DNA of 64,000 bases from Streptomyces rishiriensis. GTDB taxonomy: Bacteria > Actinomycetota > Actinomycetes > Streptomycetales > Streptomycetaceae. The notes below the pieces were generated by a model, which did no database searches, was not told the DNA's origin, and saw only the letters and a list, made by a program, of their open reading frames with translations. The stretch spans positions 230,024-294,023 of the forward strand of contig NZ_BEWA01000005.1 in assembly GCF_003112535.1 (NCBI RefSeq), read 5' to 3'. The position numbers and the translations under genes are program-made. Shown here one piece after another: positions 1 to 8,787 of the stretch (positions within the stretch are counted from its first letter, which is position 1; each line of letters starts with the position of its first letter).

Positions 1-292
1 TACGGCGCACGGCCGTGCGCCCCTGCTCGCTGTCGAAGCCGTGCTCGACGACGGCGTCGAGCAGGAGCGAGGTGTCGTCGTAGCGCTTCTGGGCGCGATC
101 CGTGAGTTCCGCGGTCTCCGCGAGCAGACGCCCGATGGAGGGGACCGCGTAGGTGCGGTACAGGGCCAGCTCCAAGGCGCGCGTGACGTCCCAGGGGAAC
201 TCGTACGCCGCTGTGAGCCGGTAGATCTCGGACGCGTCCTCGTGCGGGTCCAGCCGCCGGATCCGCTCGAGTCGCTCGAAGCGCTTCACCAC
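1..292 (-). CDS. Oxygenase MpaB family (DUF2236) protein, N-terminal part
   Basis: This gene runs off the left edge; only about 97 N-terminal residues are visible. The translation contains FERLERIRRLDPHEDASEIY and EFPWDVTRALELALYRTYAV, typical of the N-terminal helical part of DUF2236 (MpaB/latex-clearing-protein-like) enzymes, a family of heme-associated oxygenases. I chose the GTG at 292, which is directly followed by a second GTG and preceded by a purine-rich AGAAGGGGGA stretch. Family assignment comes from recognition of the N-terminus alone. The conserved ligand residues lie outside the window, so substrate and activity cannot be judged. Confidence 0.7.
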   Translation of the reverse strand, partial: MVKRFERLERIRRLDPHEDASEIYRLTAAYEFPWDVTRALELALYRTYAVPSIGRLLAETAELTDRAQKRYDDTSLLLDAVVEHGFDSEQGRTAVRR

Positions 293-385
293 TGCGTCCC
301 CCTTCTGCCGCCGGGCCGCCAACTCTAGGTTGAAAACCAGGAGACGAACGTTCAGTCGCAGTCATCGCCCGGGAAGGCGGTCGGC

Positions 386-715
386 ATGTTCGGCAGGATC
401 CGCATGGCTTACGGGAGACTTCGCGACGCGACGCGCACGCCCTCGCGTCCGGACGGGCCGGCACACCCGGGCGACACCGCGAACCTCGCCAGGAGACGCG
501 CGCCCAATCTCTTCGAGGCGGCCGCCGCCTACGTCTCGGCCTGCGCGGAGAACGACCAGGACAGGATCGACGAGGCAGCGGGCTGGGTGTCGCCGGAGGC
601 CCTGTCCTTCGGGGTCAACGAACTGGCCTGTCGCGCCGTCGTCGCTCTCGCACGGGAGCGCGACCGGTCGCCTCATGCCGTGGCCCGCGCGCTCCTCGGA
701 CTGCCGGCGACGTGA
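386..715 (+). CDS. Small hypothetical protein
   Basis: A 109-residue protein I do not recognise. Codon use is strongly GC3-biased throughout, as in its neighbours, which argues for a real gene. The N-terminal 35 residues are basic and disordered-looking. From about residue 38 there is a compact helical stretch (NLFEAAAAYVSACAENDQDR) ending in a C-terminal ARERDRSPHAVARALLGLPAT. No signal peptide or membrane segment is seen. It is divergent from the MpaB-family gene, with about 90 bp between their starts. The start could also be the internal ATG at 404. Confidence 0.55.
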   Translation: MFGRIRMAYGRLRDATRTPSRPDGPAHPGDTANLARRRAPNLFEAAAAYVSACAENDQDRIDEAAGWVSPEALSFGVNELACRAVVALARERDRSPHAVARALLGLPAT

Positions 716-853
716 CGCGTCCGACGGCCGAACGTGGTCGATTCGCCCCCTCCGACCGGAAAACTGCAGCTCCGGGTATGTCGGCCGCCGTGACAAGCAC
801 CTTCCCACCGCACTAGGGTGCGCGCCGTTGGACGAACCGATGGGGAGGCTGGG

Positions 854-1876
854 ATGGCCGGGACGGACGAGGACGCCGTCGCCGCCGCGGACGACGCGCT
901 CTATGTGCTCACGGCGGTGCTGTTGACGCCGGCGAAGTTCCCGAGTGCGCTGGGCGACGACTATCCGGAGGCCTGTGCGGCGCTCGGCCTCCCGCCGCTC
1001 GCCGACGGCTACGGCTTGGTGCTGGGCCAGGACGGCGAGGGCGCGCGCTGGACCGTCGTCATCGACGACGTGTCACTGGTCGCCGTCGCCATCGCGTCGT
1101 GGGACTGCGGCATGGAGTACGACCTGTCGCCCGATGAGCGGACGGTGGTCGCCGCGCTGCCCGGCTGGCCACTGGCGGTCGCGGTCGCGGCTCCCGGCGT
1201 GCCCGCGCCGCACGATCCCGCCCCGGAGGTGACGGACGGTCCGGCCCTGTGCCCGCCCGACACGAGCACCTGGGGTCCGGCCCAGCGGCGGCTCGGGGCC
1301 GACGAGATCGCGCTGCAGTGGGCGCTGTGGCGGGAGCAGATCGACGACGCGGAGTTCGCGCCCTCCCGGGAGAGCGGCGCCGGGACTCGGGCGGACACCG
1401 CGGGGGCGGACCGCGCGGATCAGCCGGACACGGCCGACCGGGCGGACCAGGGGCGCGAGGCGGGCCGGCCCGGCAGATCCTCGGCGCGCGACGAGGCCTC
1501 GAGGTTCGGCGGGACCGGCGGGAACGACGGGAGCCATGGTTCCGCAGAGGCCGCAGGGACCGGTGGGGCTGCAGCGGCGCCAGAGGCCGGTAGGGACGCG
1601 CCGAAGGGCCACAGCGGCATCCGACGTGTGCTGGCCGAAGTACGCGCCTACGTGGACACCCCGCCTCCGCTCGGACGCGTGCGCTCTTCGTTCGCTCCCG
1701 GCGAGGCGCGCACTCTGCGCGCCGACGGGCCCGGCTGGTCACTGGTGGCCAGGACCGACGACATCGCGTTCGTCCTCCTCGACGACGAGCCCGGCGAGGT
1801 GCTCCCTGTGGGCCGGGGGCCCGAACTGCCCGGGCTTCTGGAGGCGCTCGACAAGATGGCCGTACGACCTCTGTGA
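854..1876 (+). CDS. Hypothetical protein with two conserved-looking ends and a low-complexity linker
   Basis: A 340-residue acidic protein of unknown function. The ATG at 854 is preceded by GGAGG at good spacing; an ATG-like start at 818 has none. Residues about 1-165 look folded, with a DDALYVLTAVLLTPAKF segment and alternating beta-like stretches. Residues about 170-260 are a Gly/Ala/Asp/Arg-rich linker with imperfect ADRADQ-type repetition. Residues about 263-340 form a second folded block (GIRRVLAEVRAYVDTPPPLG onward). The layout resembles secretion- or immunity-associated hypothetical proteins of Streptomyces, but no family can be named. Confidence 0.7.
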   Translation: MAGTDEDAVAAADDALYVLTAVLLTPAKFPSALGDDYPEACAALGLPPLADGYGLVLGQDGEGARWTVVIDDVSLVAVAIASWDCGMEYDLSPDERTVVAALPGWPLAVAVAAPGVPAPHDPAPEVTDGPALCPPDTSTWGPAQRRLGADEIALQWALWREQIDDAEFAPSRESGAGTRADTAGADRADQPDTADRADQGREAGRPGRSSARDEASRFGGTGGNDGSHGSAEAAGTGGAAAAPEAGRDAPKGHSGIRRVLAEVRAYVDTPPPLGRVRSSFAPGEARTLRADGPGWSLVARTDDIAFVLLDDEPGEVLPVGRGPELPGLLEALDKMAVRPL

Positions 1877-1995
1877 AGCACCTACGGCGACAGCGGTGGC
1901 CGAGGTGGCAGCGGGGGTCCCCGGGAGGGCGCTTCGACCGGAAGGGCTCCAGAGGGCCGTACCGGTCGTTCCGCCCGACCCGCGGCGCCCGCGCC

Positions 1996-2178
1996 TCAGC
2001 GGCCGATTTCCTTGCGTGTGGCGCGGCGCAGTCTGCGCCGCTGTGACGGATCCAGCGTGAGGTAGGCCGCGACCGGGACCCCCACCACGATCAACAGGGC
2101 AGCCCACCAGGGCAGCCAGATCAACAGGAGCAGCCCGACCGCCACACCCCCTGCGGCGATCTTCGCGTTCTTCGACAT
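1996..2178 (-). CDS. Small one- or two-pass membrane protein
   Basis: A 60-residue protein starting MSKNAKIAAGG, then a hydrophobic stretch of about 30 residues (LLLLIWLPWWAALLIVVGVP) and a basic tail with RRRLRRATRK. The ATG at 2178 is preceded by AAGGAGG with 8-nt spacing, which decides it over the upstream ATG at 2202. The long hydrophobic run broken by Pro-Trp-Trp could form two short membrane helices as a hairpin. No family is recognised. It faces the preceding hypothetical gene tail to tail. Confidence 0.7.
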   Translation of the reverse strand: MSKNAKIAAGGVAVGLLLLIWLPWWAALLIVVGVPVAAYLTLDPSQRRRLRRATRKEIGR

Positions 2179-2832
2179 CTGCGTCGCCTCCTTCGCGGCC
2201 ACTGCCGCTCTCTGTCATGAAAACGGGTCTGCGCCGCCCGCGGTTCCGAACTCGACCCTGAGACGTCCCTGAGGTACTCCCCCGAGACTCCCCTGAGAAC
2301 CCTCTCGTCCGAGGTCCGCGTGCAAGGCCGATCCGAGGGTGGTGCACGTTCACGCCGAGGTGCTGTAGCCTCGGCGGCTCACCAAGTAGTCAAATTTGAG
2401 GAGAGGCCTCATCTCCGCGCAGAGGGTTCCCGTCGAAGCACCGTCCGAGATCTCCGAACAGGCGCGATGCCGCGCCGCCTTCCTCCGGAACATCACCCAA
2501 CTCATCGCGTCGCACAACCGGATCGCGGCGGCCGCCGGTATCCCGCTTGGGAATGCAAGCCAGTGCCGTCCCCGGCCTGTGGCGCGACCACCATCGCGAG
2601 ATCGCGTCTTGCCCCACAAGCTGGCGACATAAAGCACGCCTCCGACTCGGACGACGAAACTTTCCGGGAGGTTGAATGCCCTCCATTTTTTCCGAATGCG
2701 GCAAAATATCGTCGGCATTCAAGAGCAGGCTCGGCCATGAGTCAGGCGGCCGCCGGGAGCGTAACTGGCGATATGGGGAACGGTGGAATGCGTGATACGA
2801 AATGCGATCAGCCGCGAGGACATAGGCGCACC
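2179..2832. other. Gene-poor stretch of lower GC
   Basis: About 650 bases without a convincing gene. Around 2256-2300 there are short direct repeats of the type CCCTGAGA. From about 2630 to 2870 the base composition is noticeably more AT-rich than the rest of the window. An ORF from 2396 contains a helix-turn-helix-like phrase (FLRNITQLIASHNRIAAAAG) but loses coding character afterwards, so it may be a remnant. The stretch ends in a palindrome in front of the HelD-type gene. Confidence 0.4.
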
Positions 2833-2852
2833 AGGTAAGTCAAGACTTACCT
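2833..2852. promoter_or_regulatory. Perfect 20-bp palindrome upstream of the HelD-type gene
   Basis: AGGTAAGTC and GACTTACCT form perfect 9-bp arms around AA. The element lies 50-70 bp before the translation start. A possible promoter (TTACCT at 2847-2852, 17 bp, TATGGT at 2870-2875) overlaps it, so a dimeric regulator bound here would control initiation. The half-site AGGTAAG recalls DtxR/IdeR-type iron boxes, but the symmetry (20 bp rather than 19) differs. The regulator is unknown. Confidence 0.45.
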
Positions 2853-2901
2853 TTAGGGAACCTTGACCGTATGGTTAGGCTCGAATCGAAGGAGCCCCTT
2901 G

Positions 2902-4983
2902 TTGTCGAAAAATAATGATTCTGCTGCGCGTGCGGTTGAATCGGAGCAGGGTTATGTGTCCTCCTTGTATGAGTTGCTCACCGAGCGGATCTCGGAGGCG
3001 CGAGTAAACCGAGCGAGTGTGCTGAAGGCTCCGGCGGACAGCGCCGGTGAGGCATACGAGAGAGAAAACGCCGCCGAGCGTCTGGCCAAGGAAATCGGCC
3101 GGCTGGAGGGCGCCGAAAAGGGGCTGGTCTTCGGGCGTATCGACCGGACGGACGGCACGGCCCTGCACATCGGGCGGATCGGACTGCACACGGAGGAGGA
3201 TGACCTGCCTCAGCTCGTGGACTGGCGCGCGAACGCGGCGCGGCCCTTCTACGAGGCGACACCGGTCCACCCGATGGGCTTGCGGCGGCGCCGGCACCTG
3301 CGTCTCGAGGAGCGCGCGGTCGTCTCGGTGAGCGACGAACTGCTGGACGGGACCGCCCCGACCGACGAGGACGTCGTGGGGGACGGCCCGTTGACCGAGG
3401 CTCTGTCGGCACGACGTACGGGCAGGATGCACGCGGCTGTCGCCACGCTCCAGGCCGAGCAGGACGAGATCGTCCGCTCCGCCCACCGCGGGGTGACCGT
3501 GGTGCAGGGCGGGCCCGGCACCGGCAAGACGGTGGTCGCCCTGCACCGGGCGGCCTATGTCCTGTACGCGTTCCCGCGCGCCACGGAGGAGGGTGTCCTG
3601 GTGGTGGGCCCGAACGCCCGCTTCCTCGACTACATTTCCCAAGTCCTTCCCTCGCTCGGCGAGAACGACGTCGTTCTGGCGACCTGCCGGGAACTGGCCG
3701 GAGTGTCCACGGACCCGGTCGGCCCGTGCGACACGGCGCGTCTCAAAGGCGTCTCCGACCTCGCCGACGCCCTGGCCGGCCTGCTGCGCGTCCACCAAGC
3801 CCCCGCCGGTGACTTCACCGTGCGGATCGGACAGGAACCGGTTCACCTCTCCGGCGAGGAAGTCGCCACGGCACGCGACGCCGCCGTGGCAGCCGTACCG
3901 GGGCACAACCCCGCGCGCCAGGTGTTCAAAGAGCTCTTGGTCGACGCCGTCACCGACGCGATGCAACGAGACATGGGCGACCTTCTGGAGCAGATCGACG
4001 CCGATACCGAAAGGATGACGGGCCTGAACCTCGACCGGTTCACGGGAGTCGCCCAGCGCCGTGCCGAAGGTGCGGCCGACCCAGGTCCGGTCCACGCGCT
4101 GGACCTGGACGCCATTCGAGCCGATCTCCTCGACGACACCGGCGTCGACCGAGCGGTCGAGGCGTTGTGGCCGCGGCTGGTAGCCGGTGACCTCGTCAAG
4201 GCGCTCCTGACGAACGCCGACACTCTCGCCGAGCGCCTGCCCCACCTGACCGCGCAGGAGCGGTCCCTTCTGCTGCGTGGTCCGGGCGACCCGTGGACCG
4301 ATGCCGATGCGCCGTTGCTGGACGAGGCGGCGAACCTGGTCGACGGTCCCCCTGAGCGGACGTACGGGCACGTCGTCGTCGACGAGGCGCAGGAACTGAC
4401 CGCCATGCAGTGGCGGATGATCGTCCGGCGCTGCCCGCCGAGGTCGATGACGCTGGTGGGCGACTTCGCCCAGGCAGGCCCGGTCGCGACAGCACGCGAC
4501 TGGAAGGAAGCACTGAGCCCCCACGTCGGACCGCGGTTCAAACTGCACGAGCTGACCGTCAGCTACCGCACCACGCGGGAGATCCTGGAGAGCGTCCGGG
4601 ACCTGCTCACGCGGATCGCTCCGGACCAGAAGCCCACACGGTCACTGCGACGCGGTGAGAGCCCTCGCACCGTGACCACATCTGCGGACGGGTCGGTCAC
4701 CGCCGTCGTTCATGAACTCCGCACCCAAAGCACCGCGCACCCGGGCGAGCTTCTGGGAGTGATCTGCGCGGACACCAGGGTGGGTGAGCTGACGGCCCAG
4801 GGCGTCGCTCACCACGCCCGCATCGTGCCGGCGTCCGAAGCACGCGGCCTGGAATTCGACGGGGTCGTCGTCATGAACCCCGAGGAAATCATCACGGCCC
4901 GCCCAGGTGGGGAAAGGGACTTGTACGTAGCCCTGACCCGGGCCACCAAGCGCCTTTGCACCATCACCGTCCAGCCCGCCTGA
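2902..4983 (+). CDS. helD: HelD-family RNA-polymerase-remodelling ATPase (superfamily 1 helicase-like)
   Basis: HelD proteins are UvrD/PcrA-like ATPases that pry stalled RNA polymerase off DNA; an actinobacterial relative, HelR, protects polymerase from rifamycins. The 693-residue product has a charged coiled N-terminal arm (about 1-60, ESEQGYVSSLYELLTERISE), Walker A GGPGTGKT at residues 203-210, a Walker B/DEAQ-type motif VVVDEAQELTAMQ near 490, and C-terminal helicase motifs VSYRTTREILE and DLYVALTRATKRL. The divergent insert between the motifs (about 290-450) is where HelD carries its polymerase-penetrating arm. I chose the TTG at 2902: GAAGGAG lies 7 nt upstream, and the TTG at 2899 is too close to it. 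Whether it belongs to the rifamycin-protecting subgroup cannot be told by eye. Confidence 0.88.
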   Translation: MSKNNDSAARAVESEQGYVSSLYELLTERISEARVNRASVLKAPADSAGEAYERENAAERLAKEIGRLEGAEKGLVFGRIDRTDGTALHIGRIGLHTEEDDLPQLVDWRANAARPFYEATPVHPMGLRRRRHLRLEERAVVSVSDELLDGTAPTDEDVVGDGPLTEALSARRTGRMHAAVATLQAEQDEIVRSAHRGVTVVQGGPGTGKTVVALHRAAYVLYAFPRATEEGVLVVGPNARFLDYISQVLPSLGENDVVLATCRELAGVSTDPVGPCDTARLKGVSDLADALAGLLRVHQAPAGDFTVRIGQEPVHLSGEEVATARDAAVAAVPGHNPARQVFKELLVDAVTDAMQRDMGDLLEQIDADTERMTGLNLDRFTGVAQRRAEGAADPGPVHALDLDAIRADLLDDTGVDRAVEALWPRLVAGDLVKALLTNADTLAERLPHLTAQERSLLLRGPGDPWTDADAPLLDEAANLVDGPPERTYGHVVVDEAQELTAMQWRMIVRRCPPRSMTLVGDFAQAGPVATARDWKEALSPHVGPRFKLHELTVSYRTTREILESVRDLLTRIAPDQKPTRSLRRGESPRTVTTSADGSVTAVVHELRTQSTAHPGELLGVICADTRVGELTAQGVAHHARIVPASEARGLEFDGVVVMNPEEIITARPGGERDLYVALTRATKRLCTITVQPA

Positions 4984-5009
4984 TGACGACGGAATCTGCG
5001 ACCTGCTAC

Positions 5010-5034
5010 CCGTCCGAGGGTTCGTCTCGGACGG
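5010..5034 (+). terminator. Hairpin after the HelD-type gene
   Basis: Nine perfectly paired bases (CCGTCCGAG with CTCGGACGG) around a 7-nt loop, 27 nt after the stop codon. There is no T-run, as is usual for streptomycete terminators. Confidence 0.6.
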
Positions 5035-5416
5035 ACGGACGGGCGGGCGGGCTACCACCAGGCTGTAGTGGATTCACTGTGCGCGATGCTGTCCCGCACT
5101 ACCGCTCACCGGCTACCTGATGGTCCCGCCCGCAGCGGAGTGACGTTGCGGTCGTGTTCGTCGGCTTGGCCGCGGAACTGCCGGGCTGCCGCGGGACCGC
5201 GGTCTGCCAGTGGACCAGGAACGTGGCCGGCTTTTATCTCCAACTGCTGGGCCCGTTCGCGAAGCGCGATTGCTTGCCGGTCGGTCCGAACGGCGGAGTG
5301 CCGGCCCGACGGACGCTCGACGCCCCGCGTTCACCTCCAGGCAGCACGCCGTTCGGCGCGCGCCTCAACTCTGGCCGCTGTCGACGAACTTGCCGAACCG
5401 CTCCTCAGGAGGCCCG

Positions 5417-6760
5417 ATGTCCTGGCACGTCACCGGCCGGCGCCGCGTCCGCCGTTGCCTCGCGGCGGGGGTACCGCTCGCCGCCCTGGCCGCGCTCTCC
5501 CCTGCCGGACCGGTCGCGGCGGGCACGTCGTCCCCGACGGCCCGTGTCACCCGGACGGCGACGCTCGGCGACATCCCGCTGGGGGCGTTCAGCAACGCTC
5601 TGCTGCCCGGCACGGTGGACGACGACCGGGGCGTGGACCTGGGCGGCATCGGCAGCGACATCTACCCGGCGGGCCGCAAGGGCGAGTTCTGGACGGTCAC
5701 CGACCGCGGTCCCAACGGACAGATCAAGGTGGGCGGCGCCAAGCGCCGCACGTTCCCCGTGCCCGGGTTCGATCCGGCCATCGTGCGGATCCGGGTGTCC
5801 GCCAAGACGGTGAAGGTACTGCAGGCGATCCCCGTCACCACGTCGTCGGGGAAGCCCGTGACCGGGCTGCCGAACCAGGCCGGACGCGACGAGGCACCGT
5901 ACTCGTACGACGCCCGGACGCCCTTGTCCTACAACCCGAACGGCCTGGACACGGAGGGCGTCGTCCGGGCGGCGGACGGAACGTTCTGGCTCGTCGACGA
6001 GTACGGGCCCTCGCTGGTGCACGTCTCCGCGCGCGGGAGGGTGCTGACGCGCTACGTGCCCGAGGGGCTGAACCTCACGGGGGCGGACTACCCCGTGGTG
6101 GAGGCGCTGCCCGCGGTCCTGCTCCACCGGAAGGTCAACCGCGGCTTCGAGGGCCTCGCACAACTCCCGGGCGGAGACCTCGTACTGGCGGTGCAGAGCC
6201 CGCTGTCGCTCCCGGACACGGCTGCGGGAGAGGCCTCGCGCACGGCGCGTCTGCTGCGCTTCTCCCCGAGGCGCAAGACGGTCACCGCCGAGTACGCGTA
6301 CCGCTTCGACCCGGTGAACGTGGTCGACCCCGGGGAGGACGACCCCTCCGAACTCAAGATCTCCTCGGTGGTGGCCGTGGGCGGCGACCGACTGCTGGTG
6401 GAGGAACGCACGGACAAGGCCGCTCGACTGCAGGCGGTGCGACTGGGGCGGGAGTCGGACATCCTGGGCAGCCGCTGGGACGACGACGCCACGTCGCCGT
6501 CCCTGGAGCAACTCGACGACCCGGCCGGCTCGGGGGTTGCGGTGCTGTCCAAGCGGCTGGTCGTCGATCTGGGCAAGGTCGCCGGGGTGCCCGGGAAGAT
6601 CGAGGGCGTGGCCCGCGTGGACCACGACACGCTGGCCCTCGTCAACGACAACGACTTCGGGATGACGGACGGCGCCGGCGCCTTCGACGCGCAGGGCCGG
6701 CTGGTCGACAGCGGCATCGAGACGACGGTCACGTACGTGCGGCTGCCGCGGGGGTGGTGA
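5417..6760 (+). CDS. Secreted esterase-like/phytase-like beta-propeller protein
   Basis: A 447-residue exported protein of the phytase-like (esterase-like activity of phytase) family. The first 35 residues form a signal peptide (RRRVRRCLAAGVPLAALAAL, then an AAG cleavage region). The mature part has family-typical phrases: GGIGSDIYP, WTVTDRGPNG, NPNGLDTEGVV, DEYGPSLVHV, NRGFEGLAQL and ALVNDNDFG, consistent with a calcium-dependent propeller fold. ATG 5417 follows AGGAGG at ideal spacing, which excludes longer upstream versions. Family members hydrolyse phosphate or other esters outside the cell; the actual substrate is unknown. It converges on the next gene with only 6 bp between stops. The 430 bp upstream hold a terminator hairpin and no other feature that I see. 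Confidence 0.88.
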   Translation: MSWHVTGRRRVRRCLAAGVPLAALAALSPAGPVAAGTSSPTARVTRTATLGDIPLGAFSNALLPGTVDDDRGVDLGGIGSDIYPAGRKGEFWTVTDRGPNGQIKVGGAKRRTFPVPGFDPAIVRIRVSAKTVKVLQAIPVTTSSGKPVTGLPNQAGRDEAPYSYDARTPLSYNPNGLDTEGVVRAADGTFWLVDEYGPSLVHVSARGRVLTRYVPEGLNLTGADYPVVEALPAVLLHRKVNRGFEGLAQLPGGDLVLAVQSPLSLPDTAAGEASRTARLLRFSPRRKTVTAEYAYRFDPVNVVDPGEDDPSELKISSVVAVGGDRLLVEERTDKAARLQAVRLGRESDILGSRWDDDATSPSLEQLDDPAGSGVAVLSKRLVVDLGKVAGVPGKIEGVARVDHDTLALVNDNDFGMTDGAGAFDAQGRLVDSGIETTVTYVRLPRGW

Positions 6761-6766
6761 CGCCGG

Positions 6767-7240
6767 CTACGACGCAGGCTCCCCCGCCTGGGACAGCAGC
6801 GACTCCAGCGCGCTCGGCAACTCGGACGGCAACGTGCTCGGCAACTCCGTCGGCAGGGTGCCCGGCAGCTCCGTGGGCAGCTCGCTCGGCAGGTGCGACG
6901 GCAGTTCGCTGGGGAAGCCGCTCGGGAAACCGCTGGGCAGTTCCACCGGGAGGCTGACGGAGGGCGTCGGAGACGTCGTGGCGCTGCCCGCGGGGCTCGG
7001 CGTGTCGTCCGACGAGCCGTTGCGCGCAGCCATCAGGACGACGGCGAGCACGGCTCCGGCCACGAGCAGCAGGACGAGCACCACGATGAGCGGGTTCCTG
7101 CGCCGGCCGGGGCCGCCGGGGCTCCCGGGATCGCCGGCGCCGACGGTGGCGTATGGGGCGGTGGGCGGTCCGAAGCCGCCGGAAGGCGGCATGTCACCCG
7201 GGGGTACGGGCGGCTGAGGCGGTACGGGCGGTAGGGCCAT
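6767..7240 (-). CDS. Membrane-anchored protein with xLPS repeats
   Basis: A 157-residue protein. Residues 1-50 are Pro/Gly-rich (PPVPPQPPVPPGDMPPSGGF), followed by a basic patch GRRRNP and one transmembrane helix (LIVVLVLLLVAGAVLAVVLM). The exported part starts with a Ser/Thr/Pro linker and then consists of tandem 4-residue units of the form x-L-P-[STG] (about 18 copies, e.g. SELPTELPGTLPTELPS). This architecture is common in actinobacterial cell-envelope proteins, where the repeat probably acts as a spacer across the wall. No catalytic domain is present. The start at 7240 lacks a clear ribosome binding site, so the N-terminus is uncertain. Confidence 0.75.
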   Translation of the reverse strand: MALPPVPPQPPVPPGDMPPSGGFGPPTAPYATVGAGDPGSPGGPGRRRNPLIVVLVLLLVAGAVLAVVLMAARNGSSDDTPSPAGSATTSPTPSVSLPVELPSGFPSGFPSELPSHLPSELPTELPGTLPTELPSTLPSELPSALESLLSQAGEPAS

Positions 7241-7377
7241 GCCGCCCAGCGTGGCCGTGGGCCCGCCCGGGACGCGACCCCCGCGCGCGAGTTGATACCG
7301 GTTCAGGTCACGGAGGACATGATTCCGGCGTATTGCGCGCGGAGGTTGCGTCGACCGCCGGACGGGAGCGCCCGGCG

Positions 7378-7478
7378 GCACGCGCGTGTGCGGCCTCCAC
7401 GGAGCACGCGTGTGTGCGGCCCCCACCGCAGGACGTGCGTGCGTCCGGCCCCGCGCCGCACACGCGCGCGTGTGCGGC
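7378..7478. repeat. Four imperfect 18-bp repeats, 26-29 bp apart
   Basis: GCACGCGCGTGTGCGGCC (7378-7395) and GCACGCGTGTGTGCGGCC (7404-7421) are near-identical. A degenerate third copy is at 7433-7450 and a fourth, extended into a perfect palindrome, ends at 7478. The units are alternating purine-pyrimidine tracts. They lie between xylA and the xLPS-repeat gene, a stretch with no coding sequence. Function is unknown. Confidence 0.6.
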
Positions 7479-7479
7479 G
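7454..7479 (-). terminator. Perfect 26-nt palindrome just after xylA
   Basis: The sequence from CGCCGCACACGCG to its exact complement is self-complementary over its whole length and starts 2 nt past the xylA stop codon. It is best read as the xylA terminator, although its relation to the neighbouring 18-bp repeats suggests a second role. Confidence 0.6.
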
Positions 7480-7481
7480 GC

Positions 7482-8787
<1,306 letters not shown>

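Noticed and set aside
2396..2632. 78-codon ORF with a helix-turn-helix-like phrase
   Set aside because: Coding character is lost after about 45 codons, there is no ribosome binding site and no complete HTH domain; at most a remnant, so not listed as a gene.
2833..2852. Palindrome read as an IdeR/DmdR1 iron box
   Set aside because: The 20-bp dyad with an even centre does not fit the 19-bp iron box, and the gene next to it has no link to iron. Kept only as an unassigned operator.
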